From Microcaldota archaeon (GTDB lineage: Archaea > Micrarchaeota > Micrarchaeia > Micrarchaeales > CABMGC01): 11,145 nt of DNA. Positions 1 through 5,812 of the stretch are shown in pieces (position 1 is the stretch's first letter; each line of letters starts with the position of its first letter). The translations under genes and the position numbers were made by a program. Below the pieces are notes generated by a model. The model was not told the origin of the DNA and made no database searches. It was given only the letters and a program-made list of their open reading frames with translations. Location: contig JAKBRL010000027.1 in assembly GCA_021845465.1 (NCBI GenBank), positions 1 through 11,145 on the forward strand, read 5' to 3'.

Positions 1-48
1 TGAGAGGGATAATGGTTTTCCTGAATTGGTCTGTTTTTTTAGGATTGG

Positions 49-1455
49 TCAGATAAGCAGATATGGGAACAGACCCAAGAATACTGATGAAACTGCCAAG
101 ATTATGGCTCCTGCAATTACTATTTTATCTATGTGATAACCGATGTTAGTTTCTGGGCTTGATGTGAAGACACGTTCGAAAAGCCAGAATAAGAGGAAAC
201 CTATTAGGAGCACTCCCAGGAGTGGAATTGTCCCTAATATTCCAAACGAGTTTACAGATGCAAGGAAGATAAGAAGGTCCCCTATGAATCCAGTGGTGAG
301 AGGGATTCCTACCAATGCTATAGCTCCGAAGATAAACAGGTAGGTAATACCGGGGAAATTCTTCATAACCCCTTTTATCCTGTCTATCTGGAGGGTGCCA
401 TAAAGCTCGGCTATTGTTCCGGCTATCAGGAATAGGAGAGAGATGACTATGCCATGGCTCAGCATTGCATATAATGCTCCATTATTTCCAAGTATGCTGT
501 ATGCTGCAGCTCCGATGCCCACTATGCCCATGTCCGTTATGCTGGTATATGCTATTGCCCGTTTGAGATTCTTCTGGCGGAGCGCAGCTATTCCTGCATA
601 TATTGCAGAGAATCCGAAAAGGATCGCAAGATATTTTGTATAGTGCAAGGCTACAGGCAAGATCATAAACATGAGTATCAATCCATATCCTCCGAATTTC
701 AGGAGAACGCCTGCGAGAATCATGCTGCCTGTTGTAGGGGCTTCTGTATGCGCCTCAGGAAGCCAGTTGTGCAGTGGAAATACCGGCATCTTTATTAAAA
801 ACGAGATTACAAGCATTGCCATTATTATGAGCTGATACGTTACTGGAATTGTTGGCGCATATTTTATTATCGAGAAGATGTCAAAAGTATGGGGAGTAAC
901 GTGGAGGTATAGCAGTATTATTGCAATAAGGAGCATGAGACTTGAAACAAGTGAATATACTATAAATTTTATTGCTGCTTTCCGCCTTCCTTCGCCGCCG
1001 AACATGAATATCATGAAAAAAACAGATATCTCTGCAAGCTCCCAGAAGACGTAGAAGAGAAAGAGATTCCCGGACAGGAATAGGGCGAGGGACGATCCTT
1101 CAGTTACAGCGAAGATTAGGTTGTATTTCTTATGATTGTCTTTTATAAAGTAGCTTCCTACCAGTGAGGAAGCGAAGAATACTATTGAAGTCATTACCAG
1201 AAGAATCAGGTTAATGCTTGTAATCTCGAAATTCAGATTTATATTGAAATAGCTTATGTATGGAAGGCTGAAGGCAAGCGTGGCTCCGGCGTGTGAGAGG
1301 TATACGACCAAAGCGACCAAAGCAAGAGATATTGCTGATGCCACTATGGATATGCTGTAAGAATGCTTCCTATCTAAAAACAATATGGGAAGTATGGATA
1401 GATATGGAACAAGTATTATGATAGGAAGCAGGAGCGAGTTAAGGTTTGCTGTCAT
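49..1455 (-). CDS. nuoM: NADH-quinone oxidoreductase subunit M-like proton-pumping membrane protein
   Basis: This is a polytopic membrane protein of 468 residues, somewhat shorter than the roughly 500 usual for NuoM. It belongs to the antiporter-like subunit family of complex I, whose members carry protons across the membrane using charged residues buried in broken helices. The visible key residues are E139 in FWELAE (the TM5 glutamate), K222 in LIKMPVFPLHNWLPEAH, H229, K253 in GVLLKFGGYG, and a later NLKRAIAYTS segment followed by SHGIVISLLF. The 31-residue gap between K222 and K253 equals that of E. coli NuoM. The usual GFxGE near the C-terminus reads GFIGD. The ATG at 1455 has a GGTG ribosome-binding site about 8 nt upstream. 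A downstream nuo gene would lie outside the window. Related subunits of Mrp antiporters or membrane hydrogenases share this fold, so the complex is inferred, but NuoM is the best match. Confidence 0.88.
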   Translation of the reverse strand: MTANLNSLLLPIIILVPYLSILPILFLDRKHSYSISIVASAISLALVALVVYLSHAGATLAFSLPYISYFNINLNFEITSINLILLVMTSIVFFASSLVGSYFIKDNHKKYNLIFAVTEGSSLALFLSGNLFLFYVFWELAEISVFFMIFMFGGEGRRKAAIKFIVYSLVSSLMLLIAIILLYLHVTPHTFDIFSIIKYAPTIPVTYQLIIMAMLVISFLIKMPVFPLHNWLPEAHTEAPTTGSMILAGVLLKFGGYGLILMFMILPVALHYTKYLAILFGFSAIYAGIAALRQKNLKRAIAYTSITDMGIVGIGAAAYSILGNNGALYAMLSHGIVISLLFLIAGTIAELYGTLQIDRIKGVMKNFPGITYLFIFGAIALVGIPLTTGFIGDLLIFLASVNSFGILGTIPLLGVLLIGFLLFWLFERVFTSSPETNIGYHIDKIVIAGAIILAVSSVFLGLFPYLLI

Positions 1456-1458
1456 TAA

Positions 1459-1548
1459 TTACACCAAGCTAGAGATCTTTGGCATTATGCTTACAATTAC
1501 GCATTTTTTCCCTTGAAGTGTCTGCTCTGTGCGCTTATCCATTGTCAT
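1459..1548 (-). CDS. Possible 29-codon leader ORF upstream of nuoM
   Basis: This short ORF begins MTMDKRTEQT and ends ISSLV. It stops with TAA three nucleotides before the nuoM ATG and is in the same frame, so stop and start read TAA-TTA-ATG. A TATA-like box at 1571-1580 predicts transcription starting near 1550, two nucleotides before this ORF's ATG, so its mRNA would be practically leaderless. Ribosomes finishing the ORF could pass directly to nuoM, whose GGTG ribosome-binding site lies within the last codons. The peptide is polar with no membrane segment and matches nothing I recognise. It may instead be an untranslated leader with a chance ORF. Confidence 0.33.
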   Translation of the reverse strand: MTMDKRTEQTLQGKKCVIVSIMPKISSLV

Positions 1549-1570
1549 TGACTTTTATTCGGATATATAT

Positions 1571-1580
1571 GTATTTATAT
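1571..1580 (-). promoter_or_regulatory. TATA box for the nuoM transcript
   Basis: On the minus strand this reads ATATAAATAC, a good archaeal TATA element. A start about 26 nt downstream falls near 1550, just before the small ORF that precedes nuoM. The neighbouring alternating TA stretch (1563-1570) might also serve the plus-strand gene at 1682, though a weaker AT-rich element at 1651-1661 lies closer to that gene. Confidence 0.5.
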
Positions 1581-1681
1581 TTTCCAGTATTTACTCTTCT
1601 GGCGGCTGATACTGATTGGGATTTAGCTGCATTATTCTTGAAATGAGAAGAATAATAAATAAGGATGTGCTGGTGTGAATT

Positions 1682-2440
1682 TTGGTAGAACTCGAGTCCG
1701 ATGAGATTTCAGCTAAGATTGAGAGGATTATGAAAGAACACGGATGGCTTATAAGTAGGAAGAAGGCAGAGTTTCTTGCCGAATTAGGCGAAAACGGTTT
1801 GGAAAGAGGGTTGAGAATATCGGAAATATTGTCAGGGGCAATAAACGGCAGGCGCGTCGCATCTATTGAAGGAAAAGTAGAGAGAGTACTTGGCAAATTT
1901 AGTGTAGGGACAGGTAGAAACAGGATTTTCAGAAGGTCGATAATATTGGAGGAAAAAAATGAGAGCATTGCCATTACGTTGTGGGGTGATTCTGCAGATA
2001 TTGTTGATTGTATCCCGGTAAGGAGGGGAGATACAGTTGAAATTAAGAATCTCTTTATCAACAGAATCGGCAATGAGTATGAACTTCAAAGTTCTGGGAG
2101 TACATCCATTGCAAAACTTGCCGATGGAGGGAAGACTGTGACAGATTTCTCCTCTCTCGGGATTGTTGAACGAGATATAGACATAGCAGGACGACTTGTA
2201 ATTGTAGAAAATATAGGCAGTATAAGAGCAAGTCCAGAGGAAGCCAGATCTATGATAATAAGTGATGGAAAAAGGGATGCGAAACTTCTCGTCTGGAGGT
2301 TTCTTGGCAGTGCCATAGAGAATATACCGATAGGAAGCAGAATAGTGGCTGAGTCAATCTCGGTCAGAAAAAAAGACCAGCATATAGAGATGAGTGCAGG
2401 AAGCGGTTCAAGATTATTGGTGTTGGATAATATCCAATAA
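1682..2440 (+). CDS. RPA-like single-stranded DNA-binding protein with two OB folds
   Basis: The 252-residue protein has the layout of short archaeal replication protein A homologues, which coat single-stranded DNA in replication and repair. Residues 1-50 form a helical N-terminal segment. OB fold 1 spans about 56-145 and contains ITLWGDSADIV (98-108), then RRGDTVEIKN and ELQSSGSTSI, the typical strand pattern of RPA folds. OB fold 2 spans about 163-250 and contains MIISDGKRDAKLLVW (191-205), then IPIGSRIVAES. W101 and W205 sit at the positions that usually stack on DNA bases. No zinc-finger cysteines are present. The start is TTG at 1682, forced by an in-frame TGA at 1676 and supported by GGTG at 1672-1675. 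The next in-frame ATG is 16 codons on. The gene is divergent from nuoM and convergent with the carbonic-anhydrase-like pair. Which DNA process it serves is not shown by its neighbours. Confidence 0.8.
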   Translation: MVELESDEISAKIERIMKEHGWLISRKKAEFLAELGENGLERGLRISEILSGAINGRRVASIEGKVERVLGKFSVGTGRNRIFRRSIILEEKNESIAITLWGDSADIVDCIPVRRGDTVEIKNLFINRIGNEYELQSSGSTSIAKLADGGKTVTDFSSLGIVERDIDIAGRLVIVENIGSIRASPEEARSMIISDGKRDAKLLVWRFLGSAIENIPIGSRIVAESISVRKKDQHIEMSAGSGSRLLVLDNIQ

Positions 2441-2451
2441 AAAAGCAAAGG

Positions 2452-2461
2452 TTTATAAATA
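2452..2461 (+). promoter_or_regulatory. TATA box upstream of the structured RNA candidate
   Basis: TTTATAAATA, preceded by the purine-rich GCAAAGG as a plausible BRE, is the most canonical archaeal promoter in the window. It starts only 11 nt after the RPA-like gene's stop, and no gene of ordinary size follows on this strand. A start 25-27 nt downstream of its centre falls at about 2481-2483, exactly the first base of the predicted RNA stem. Confidence 0.6.
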
Positions 2462-2480
2462 GAAAGGAATAAAAGATAAT

Positions 2481-2567
2481 TGGAGGACTAATGAGAATAG
2501 TTTTCTATTTTATCCCCACCCAAATCCCACTTTTCTCAAGTACGCTTAACGGCGTGCTAGTCCCCCA
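2481..2567 (+). ncRNA. Candidate structured small RNA: compact three-way junction
   Basis: This 87-nt segment folds by eye into three helices. An outer stem pairs 2481-2490 with 2558-2567 (nine of ten pairs; the only mismatch is A2484/C2564). Hairpin A pairs 2492-2497 with 2533-2538 (six pairs) and has a 35-nt loop rich in C runs at 2514-2529. Hairpin B pairs 2540-2545 with 2552-2557 (six pairs including one G-U) and has loop TTAACG. The helices are joined by single nucleotides (A2491, A2539) and by none between hairpin B and the outer stem. A strong TATA box puts the transcription start at the first base of the outer stem. A T run at 2602-2607 could end the transcript. The segment lies between the 3' ends of convergent genes. 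It has no tRNA T-loop, no C/D boxes and no resemblance to 5S, SRP or RNase P RNA that I can see. A 31-codon ORF (2491-2586) overlaps it. Confidence 0.5.
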
Positions 2568-2586
2568 CATAAAAATAAGCCTTTAG
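2491..2586 (+). CDS. Possible 31-codon ORF overlapping the structured RNA
   Basis: An ATG at 2491 opens a 31-codon frame that begins MRIVFYFIPT and ends HIKISL with TAG. A GGAGG sits four nucleotides before the ATG, directly at the predicted 5' end of the transcript, so the promoter, ribosome-binding site and start are all in line. Against coding, the GGAGG is one arm of the outer RNA stem, the spacing is short, and the peptide matches no family I know. The two readings are alternatives, unless the RNA is also translated. Confidence 0.22.
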   Translation: MRIVFYFIPTQIPLFSSTLNGVLVPHIKISL

Positions 2587-2630
2587 CATCAGCCATGTAC
2601 TATTTTTCTGAGTGAGTATATGAATTTAGT

Positions 2631-3329
2631 TTACTCTCTTAGTTTGATTTGGCTTTTTTTTGTATCTGTATGAAGTATTATAGTAGTAATGCCTAGAGCT
2701 TTCTTGGCTAGGTCTATATCAGTATCGGCAAATGAGATCTTAGGCATTTGGAGTATGTAAAACTTATTCCGTTCCGGATCGAAATCTGCGGAGTTTCTTC
2801 GCATTGCATTGGTTGCATTTGATATTAATATGGATGGAGGAAGCTTTGTGTCTTCTGATACTATCAATATGTTTTCAAGATGGCCGTGCTTTCCCATTCC
2901 GGATACATCCACCAATTCGGCAGAGAAGTTAGAATGTTGGAATCTTTCTCTAAGCCTTATTTCCCCTTGGCTTACTAATGTTGAAACAAAATGGTCAAGA
3001 TTGGTTCTTCTTGTATCGTCAGTATGATCCCTCAATGCGCTTTTAAGTATTCCTGCAGTTTGCTTGGTTATAGGATGCATTGGGAAGATGCTCTGCCCGT
3101 TGATCTGTGAGTGTGCAAATTTCAACGCTCCACAGTCAGTGTGTGGCATCCATACTACCTCCCTGGGATCTAGTGAGTTTATCTCTTCCAGAAGTGAACG
3201 ATTAAGCCTGCCTCCTGCAGTTCTAATGGTTTGTATTTCTGGGAAATTTGAGAATAGGCCTTCTAGTATTGGATTTATCCTGTAGTCCATGCATGATACA
3301 ACTATTTTAGGTTTAACTAAGTCTACCAA
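2631..3329 (-). CDS. Beta-carbonic-anhydrase-like protein, copy 1 (downstream)
   Basis: The 232-residue protein carries the zinc-site pattern of beta-class carbonic anhydrases. SCMDYRIN supplies C13 with the D15/R17 dyad, and MPHTDCGA supplies H63 and C66. RTAGGRL (36-42) matches the RNAGG segment of the family. True family members hydrate CO2 to bicarbonate in the cytoplasm. The region after about residue 130 does not look like a standard beta-CA tail. It includes ELVDVSGM (138-145), ILISNATN (167-174), FYILQMP (190-196) and DIDLAKKALGI (204-214), which recur in the upstream neighbour. The start is TTG at 3329, the only start codon after the neighbour's stop. The genes are 21 nt apart and probably one operon. 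CO2 hydration is inferred; another zinc- or ligand-binding role for this subfamily is possible. Confidence 0.72.
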   Translation of the reverse strand: MVDLVKPKIVVSCMDYRINPILEGLFSNFPEIQTIRTAGGRLNRSLLEEINSLDPREVVWMPHTDCGALKFAHSQINGQSIFPMHPITKQTAGILKSALRDHTDDTRRTNLDHFVSTLVSQGEIRLRERFQHSNFSAELVDVSGMGKHGHLENILIVSEDTKLPPSILISNATNAMRRNSADFDPERNKFYILQMPKISFADTDIDLAKKALGITTIILHTDTKKSQIKLRE

Positions 3330-3350
3330 ATTATCATCTAAAAATATTAA

Positions 3351-4037
3351 TTATTTGAATGGGTGGCCCTCCTCGTTTATTATATTCATTCTTTTTATGC
3401 CCAGACTTATGGCAAGATTTATATCCGGATTTAGGTCCTTGAGGTATGGACCTTGTATTATGTAGCAGGATTTAAGGTCTGCTTTTGCCTTTGAGGCTAT
3501 TTCACTAGATTTTGAATTTGTTGCGCTTGATATTACAAGACGTCTGTTGTCTTCTATAGCGTGGCTTTCATCATGTTTCAGTATATTTAACTTTGAGATA
3601 TCTATGACATCAAGCTTTACCTCTATTTGGTTCTTAGCTAGTTTCTCTTTGAGGAAGGTCGCTTCCTCTGAATTTACAAGGTCATCAAATTCTTCTCTCG
3701 TTGCAAATGAGTGTACGCCGACAAGATGCAATGCCTGATCGACTATTTCATCTTCATATTTATGCTCATCTTCTTTTATTGATTCGGCATGGAATTTCTT
3801 TAAGTCTTCAATAAGAGTCTTATACATGTGTTCCTTTGCCTTGCAATCGGTATGTGGAGATAGTATTATTCTTTTGGCGCCACTTAGTATAAGCTCTTCT
3901 GCCGGAGGGAGCCTTCCTGAAGCATTTCTCCAGATCTCAACTTCACCATATAATTTCTTTGCCTCTTCGCTATAATATTTTTTGTCCAGATATTCGTTCA
4001 GTCTGGGATCCATACAAGTTAGGACTATTGTATCCAA
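3351..4037 (-). CDS. Beta-carbonic-anhydrase-like protein, copy 2 (upstream, divergent)
   Basis: This 228-residue protein is a full-length paralogue of the next gene in the operon. LTCMDPRLN gives C8, D10 and R12. WRNASGRL (36-43) matches the RNAGG region. SPHTDCK gives H62 and C65, but the glycine normally after the last zinc cysteine is K66. The C-terminal region repeats its neighbour's landmarks at almost the same numbers: LVISSATN (167-174), YIIQGP (192-197) and DINLAISLGI (205-214). The middle (about 85-130) is acidic and differs between the two. The start is TTG at 4037 with GGT six nucleotides upstream; an in-frame TAA eight codons earlier excludes a much longer N-terminus. A TATA-like element at 4069-4077 would give a leader of about 11 nt. 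Carbonic anhydrase activity is plausible from the intact Cys-His-Cys site and Asp-Arg dyad, but unproven for so divergent a pair. Confidence 0.7.
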   Translation of the reverse strand: MDTIVLTCMDPRLNEYLDKKYYSEEAKKLYGEVEIWRNASGRLPPAEELILSGAKRIILSPHTDCKAKEHMYKTLIEDLKKFHAESIKEDEHKYEDEIVDQALHLVGVHSFATREEFDDLVNSEEATFLKEKLAKNQIEVKLDVIDISKLNILKHDESHAIEDNRRLVISSATNSKSSEIASKAKADLKSCYIIQGPYLKDLNPDINLAISLGIKRMNIINEEGHPFK

Positions 4038-4068
4038 GGAATTACCAATTTTAAGTTAATCGTGATTT

Positions 4069-4077
4069 GCTTATATG
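4069..4077 (-). promoter_or_regulatory. TATA box for the carbonic-anhydrase-like pair
   Basis: CATATAAGC on the minus strand predicts transcription starting near 4047, about ten nucleotides before the TTG at 4037, with a GGT ribosome-binding site in between. No other promoter-like element is seen before the second gene, so both genes are probably cotranscribed. Confidence 0.42.
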
Positions 4078-4201
4078 ATGAGAAAGAGATGAAGAAAAAT
4101 GAAGGGAGTCTTGAAAAAATAGTTTTTAGAGAATCACGTGTTGAAAAAAAAAGAGCATTCAGATTCAGCCTTGTCAAAAAGCCTATCTGAGTTTGCACAT
4201 T

Positions 4202-4215
4202 ACCACCTAGGTGGT
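4202..4215. repeat. 14-nt perfect palindrome
   Basis: ACCACCTAGGTGGT is its own reverse complement and is GC-richer than its surroundings. It could be the half-sites of a dimeric regulator, a restriction-modification-like target, or chance. It lies about 310 bases upstream of the gene at 4529, too far for a simple operator of that gene. Confidence 0.5.
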
Positions 4216-4280
4216 CTGAAACAATTCTTAACTGTAGAAATATTAGTGTACAATCTGATTTATAATACTTTTCATTTTGG

Positions 4281-4346
4281 TGCTGTGTTGACTGGTCCCC
4301 ATACAGCTAGTAAAGAGGGAGTTATGGATACCGGCTTTGCTGTATG
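4281..4346 (+). repeat. Two mutually exclusive hairpins sharing one arm
   Basis: CATACAGC at 4300-4307 pairs perfectly over eight bases with GCTGTATG at 4339-4346; the stem is extended by AAAG/CTTT (4312-4315 with 4335-4338) across a four-base bulge. The same arm can pair with TGCTGTG at 4282-4288 (about seven pairs including one G-U). The two folds cannot coexist, which is the arrangement of attenuators and riboswitches. No gene starts within 180 bases downstream, and the next gene has its own TATA box, so a regulatory target is not evident. Confidence 0.35.
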
Positions 4347-4455
4347 AGTAAAATTGTAATTTTTCCCAATCTTTCCTGTCTTTTATAGAAATTAAGTTGA
4401 TTGTTCTTTGTAAGATTTTTTGAGTTAGAATTTTATTTGTGAGTTTTTCGCACGG

Positions 4456-4484
4456 ATTCCGCTGGAGATTCCTTCGTTCGGAAT
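4456..4484. repeat. Repeated ATTCC arms facing GGAAT
   Basis: ATTCC occurs at 4456-4460 and 4468-4472, and either copy can pair with GGAAT at 4480-4484. The second copy makes a five-pair stem with loop TTCGTTC. The element sits immediately upstream of the TATA box for the 4529 gene, so an operator is a reasonable guess. The seven-base loop superficially resembles a tRNA T-arm but lacks its conserved adenosine, and no other tRNA arms are present. Confidence 0.3.
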
Positions 4485-4492
4485 ATGCATGA

Positions 4493-4500
4493 TTTATATA
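4493..4500 (+). promoter_or_regulatory. TATA box for the 4529 operon
   Basis: TTTATATA, centred near 4497, predicts a start close to 4523, only about six nucleotides before the ATG at 4529. No ribosome-binding site lies between, so this transcript should be nearly leaderless. Confidence 0.5.
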
Positions 4501-4528
4501 TCAAAATTTTTAAAAGATATATGATAGA

Positions 4529-5068
4529 ATGGCTGTTACTGATAAAACAGAAATATCCGGTAATGATGGAAAGACTGCTGGAAGTGTGGGAAAGGTAGGA
4601 TTGGATCAAATAGTAATAAAGAAGATCGCTTCTGGAAGACTTGATGAACGAGATGCTGAAATTGCTATAAAAAGCTCTTTACGGGAAGGCAATATAAAGT
4701 CTGCAGGCATTATTGCTGATTTTATGGGGATTCAGGACTTAACTAGGATAAAATTAGGCATTCGTGGAGCAAGAGAGAGATCGATAAGTTACACAATTTT
4801 GTCTGTTGCTTTGTTCAGAACAGGTAATTCAGAAGTTACTGCGAAGAGGAAGGAAGTGGAAGTCGTTGAATGTTTAAAGAGTCAGTTTAGATATACGGGG
4901 AAGGAAGGAACATCACGCCTGAAGAATAATATTAGATTAAGAATAGTTGAGATGGTCAGAAATATAACTGATGGTCTTGATAAAGAACTGTCTGAAAGAA
5001 TTAAAAGCTCGGTTTTTGAGGTGCTTGAAATTTTTAATTCTAAAGATATTGAGATAGAAACAAAATGA
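4529..5068 (+). CDS. Unrecognised helical protein, first of a pair
   Basis: I do not recognise this 179-residue protein. Residues 1-25 are polar and probably disordered. The rest looks almost entirely helical, with no signal peptide or membrane segment. Residues 51-63 (LREGNIKSAGIIA) fit a short motif, h-R-x-x-N-x-x-S/E-A/G-x-x-h-A, which occurs twice in the next gene's product; residues 96-105 (FRTGNSEVTA) may be a degenerate further copy. Helix-turn-helix units of this size with small residues at packing positions recall TPR-like solenoids, suggesting a protein- or RNA-binding scaffold; this is inference only. The start is ATG at 4529, just downstream of the predicted transcription start. 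The next gene follows after 21 nt on the same strand, so the two are probably cotranscribed. No catalytic motif is visible. Confidence 0.65.
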   Translation: MAVTDKTEISGNDGKTAGSVGKVGLDQIVIKKIASGRLDERDAEIAIKSSLREGNIKSAGIIADFMGIQDLTRIKLGIRGARERSISYTILSVALFRTGNSEVTAKRKEVEVVECLKSQFRYTGKEGTSRLKNNIRLRIVEMVRNITDGLDKELSERIKSSVFEVLEIFNSKDIEIETK

Positions 5069-5089
5069 ATTTTTATAGTATGTGGTAAT

Positions 5090-5635
5090 ATGGTTTTTAA
5101 ACATGAAGCAAATGTTGTCTTATTCAGAAGAGAAGCTAATGAGAATGATAAACTTAAGAGAGGATCGAAAGACGCTATTACAGAAAGGCGGCCTGGCCCT
5201 AATGCGGAAGAATCAGGAAGTAGAAGAGTAGATAAGATAGACATCTGGCTTTTGACAGAAGAACAGATAAGAAAGGTTGTGAATTATTTTATAAGGAACA
5301 ATAATATCCTAAGTGCTTCAGAGTTTGCATATAAGGCTTCTATTGCATTTGAATCGAAAGCCATAGAAGGAATACCTGGCGCTGAAGAATGTAGGAGAAG
5401 GTATCTGGTTCTTGCTAAAACATTATTTAGGCGCTATAATAATCTGGAGGGTGCAAGATGGGCAGAACAGAAACTTTTGGGATTTAGCCAGGAAGAGATA
5501 GATAGAGATATTGAGCTGCATAAAAGAGAGTCTGTACTTAGGATAATGCGCAGGCATGGAGAGATTAATAACAGAGAGGAAGTGAAGGAATTCTTGAGGG
5601 CATTTAGAAAGGAAAAACACCGGACAGAGAGATAG
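5090..5635 (+). CDS. Unrecognised helical-repeat protein, second of a pair
   Basis: This 181-residue protein matches no family I can name. Residues 1-50 are charged and low in hydrophobic content, probably disordered. From about 53 onward it is helical. Two helix-turn-helix units share a pattern: IRNNNILSASEFA (68-80) and FRRYNNLEGARWA (113-125). The same pattern occurs once in the preceding protein. The C-terminal 45 residues are very basic (RIMRRHGEIN, FRKEKHRTER), which would suit nucleic-acid contact. The ATG at 5090 follows GGT with short spacing; an earlier ATG at 5080 meets a stop at once. The gene ends with TAG and converges on aspS across 177 bases. The arrangement suggests two products working together or a diverged duplication, perhaps as TPR-like adaptors. 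Confidence 0.65.
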   Translation: MVFKHEANVVLFRREANENDKLKRGSKDAITERRPGPNAEESGSRRVDKIDIWLLTEEQIRKVVNYFIRNNNILSASEFAYKASIAFESKAIEGIPGAEECRRRYLVLAKTLFRRYNNLEGARWAEQKLLGFSQEEIDRDIELHKRESVLRIMRRHGEINNREEVKEFLRAFRKEKHRTER

Positions 5636-5785
5636 GATAGTTGGCATTCTGCGAATAGGATATATTCCAGTTATAGCCCTGCAAACAGAGAGAATCTTTT
5701 TAGAAGAGAAATCAGGCATGCGTTTCCTCACCCTAGATCAATATTTATCTCTGCGATGAATGGACTTATTCTATAGAAGTTGTTG

Positions 5786-5804
5786 ATGCGGCAGCGCATG
5801 CGCT
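5786..5804. repeat. 12-nt palindrome in the gap before aspS's 3' end
   Basis: The 177-base gap 5636-5812 between convergent genes contains the perfect palindrome AGCGCATGCGCT (5793-5804). It overlaps an alternative small hairpin, ATGCG-GCAG-CGCAT (5786-5799). It lies nine bases past the aspS stop and might terminate or stabilise transcripts from either side, but there is no adjacent T run as expected for archaeal termination. Nothing else in this gap is recognisable. Confidence 0.35.
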
Positions 5805-5812
5805 TTCATAGA

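Larger units (their letters stand above)
4138..4347 (+). other. Doubtful 69-codon ORF in a gene-poor 490-base stretch
   Basis: The stretch 4038-4528 has no convincing gene. Its longest frame starts with GTG at 4138, directly followed by TTG and a lysine-rich run, and ends with TGA at 4347. The middle, GLKQFLTVEILVYNLIYNTF, is amphipathic or hydrophobic and faintly recalls the C-terminal tail of some transposases. No DDE residues, terminal repeats or neighbouring remnant support that. No ribosome-binding site or TATA box is well placed. The frame contains a 14-nt perfect palindrome and a pair of alternative hairpins whose last arm overlaps the stop codon. It could therefore be a small hypothetical gene, a decayed fragment or a structured RNA. 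Confidence 0.2.

Noticed and set aside
1..48. Start of another nuo gene downstream of nuoM
   Set aside because: One minus-strand frame is open, but it has no start codon and is too short to identify.
1591..2448. Long minus-strand frames antisense to the RPA-like gene
   Set aside because: They overlap a well-supported OB-fold gene and their translations are low-complexity Ser/Leu/Ile-rich shadows without motifs. The same applies to antisense frames inside the other genes.
2481..2567. tRNA or tRNA-like gene
   Set aside because: The outer stem resembles an acceptor stem ending in ACA, but there is no T-loop sequence, no D-arm and no seven-base anticodon loop, and the junction has three helices rather than four.
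2481..2567. 5S rRNA or hammerhead ribozyme, both three-way junctions
   Set aside because: It is too short for 5S rRNA and lacks its conserved loops. The junction linkers of one and zero nucleotides cannot hold the hammerhead core.
4138..4347. Transposase remnant
   Set aside because: Only a vague similarity of the GLKQFLTVEILVYNLIYN stretch; no catalytic residues, inverted repeats or target duplications are visible.
5745..5812. C/D box guide RNA
   Set aside because: GCGATGA resembles a C box, but no CTGA D or D' box follows at a suitable distance.
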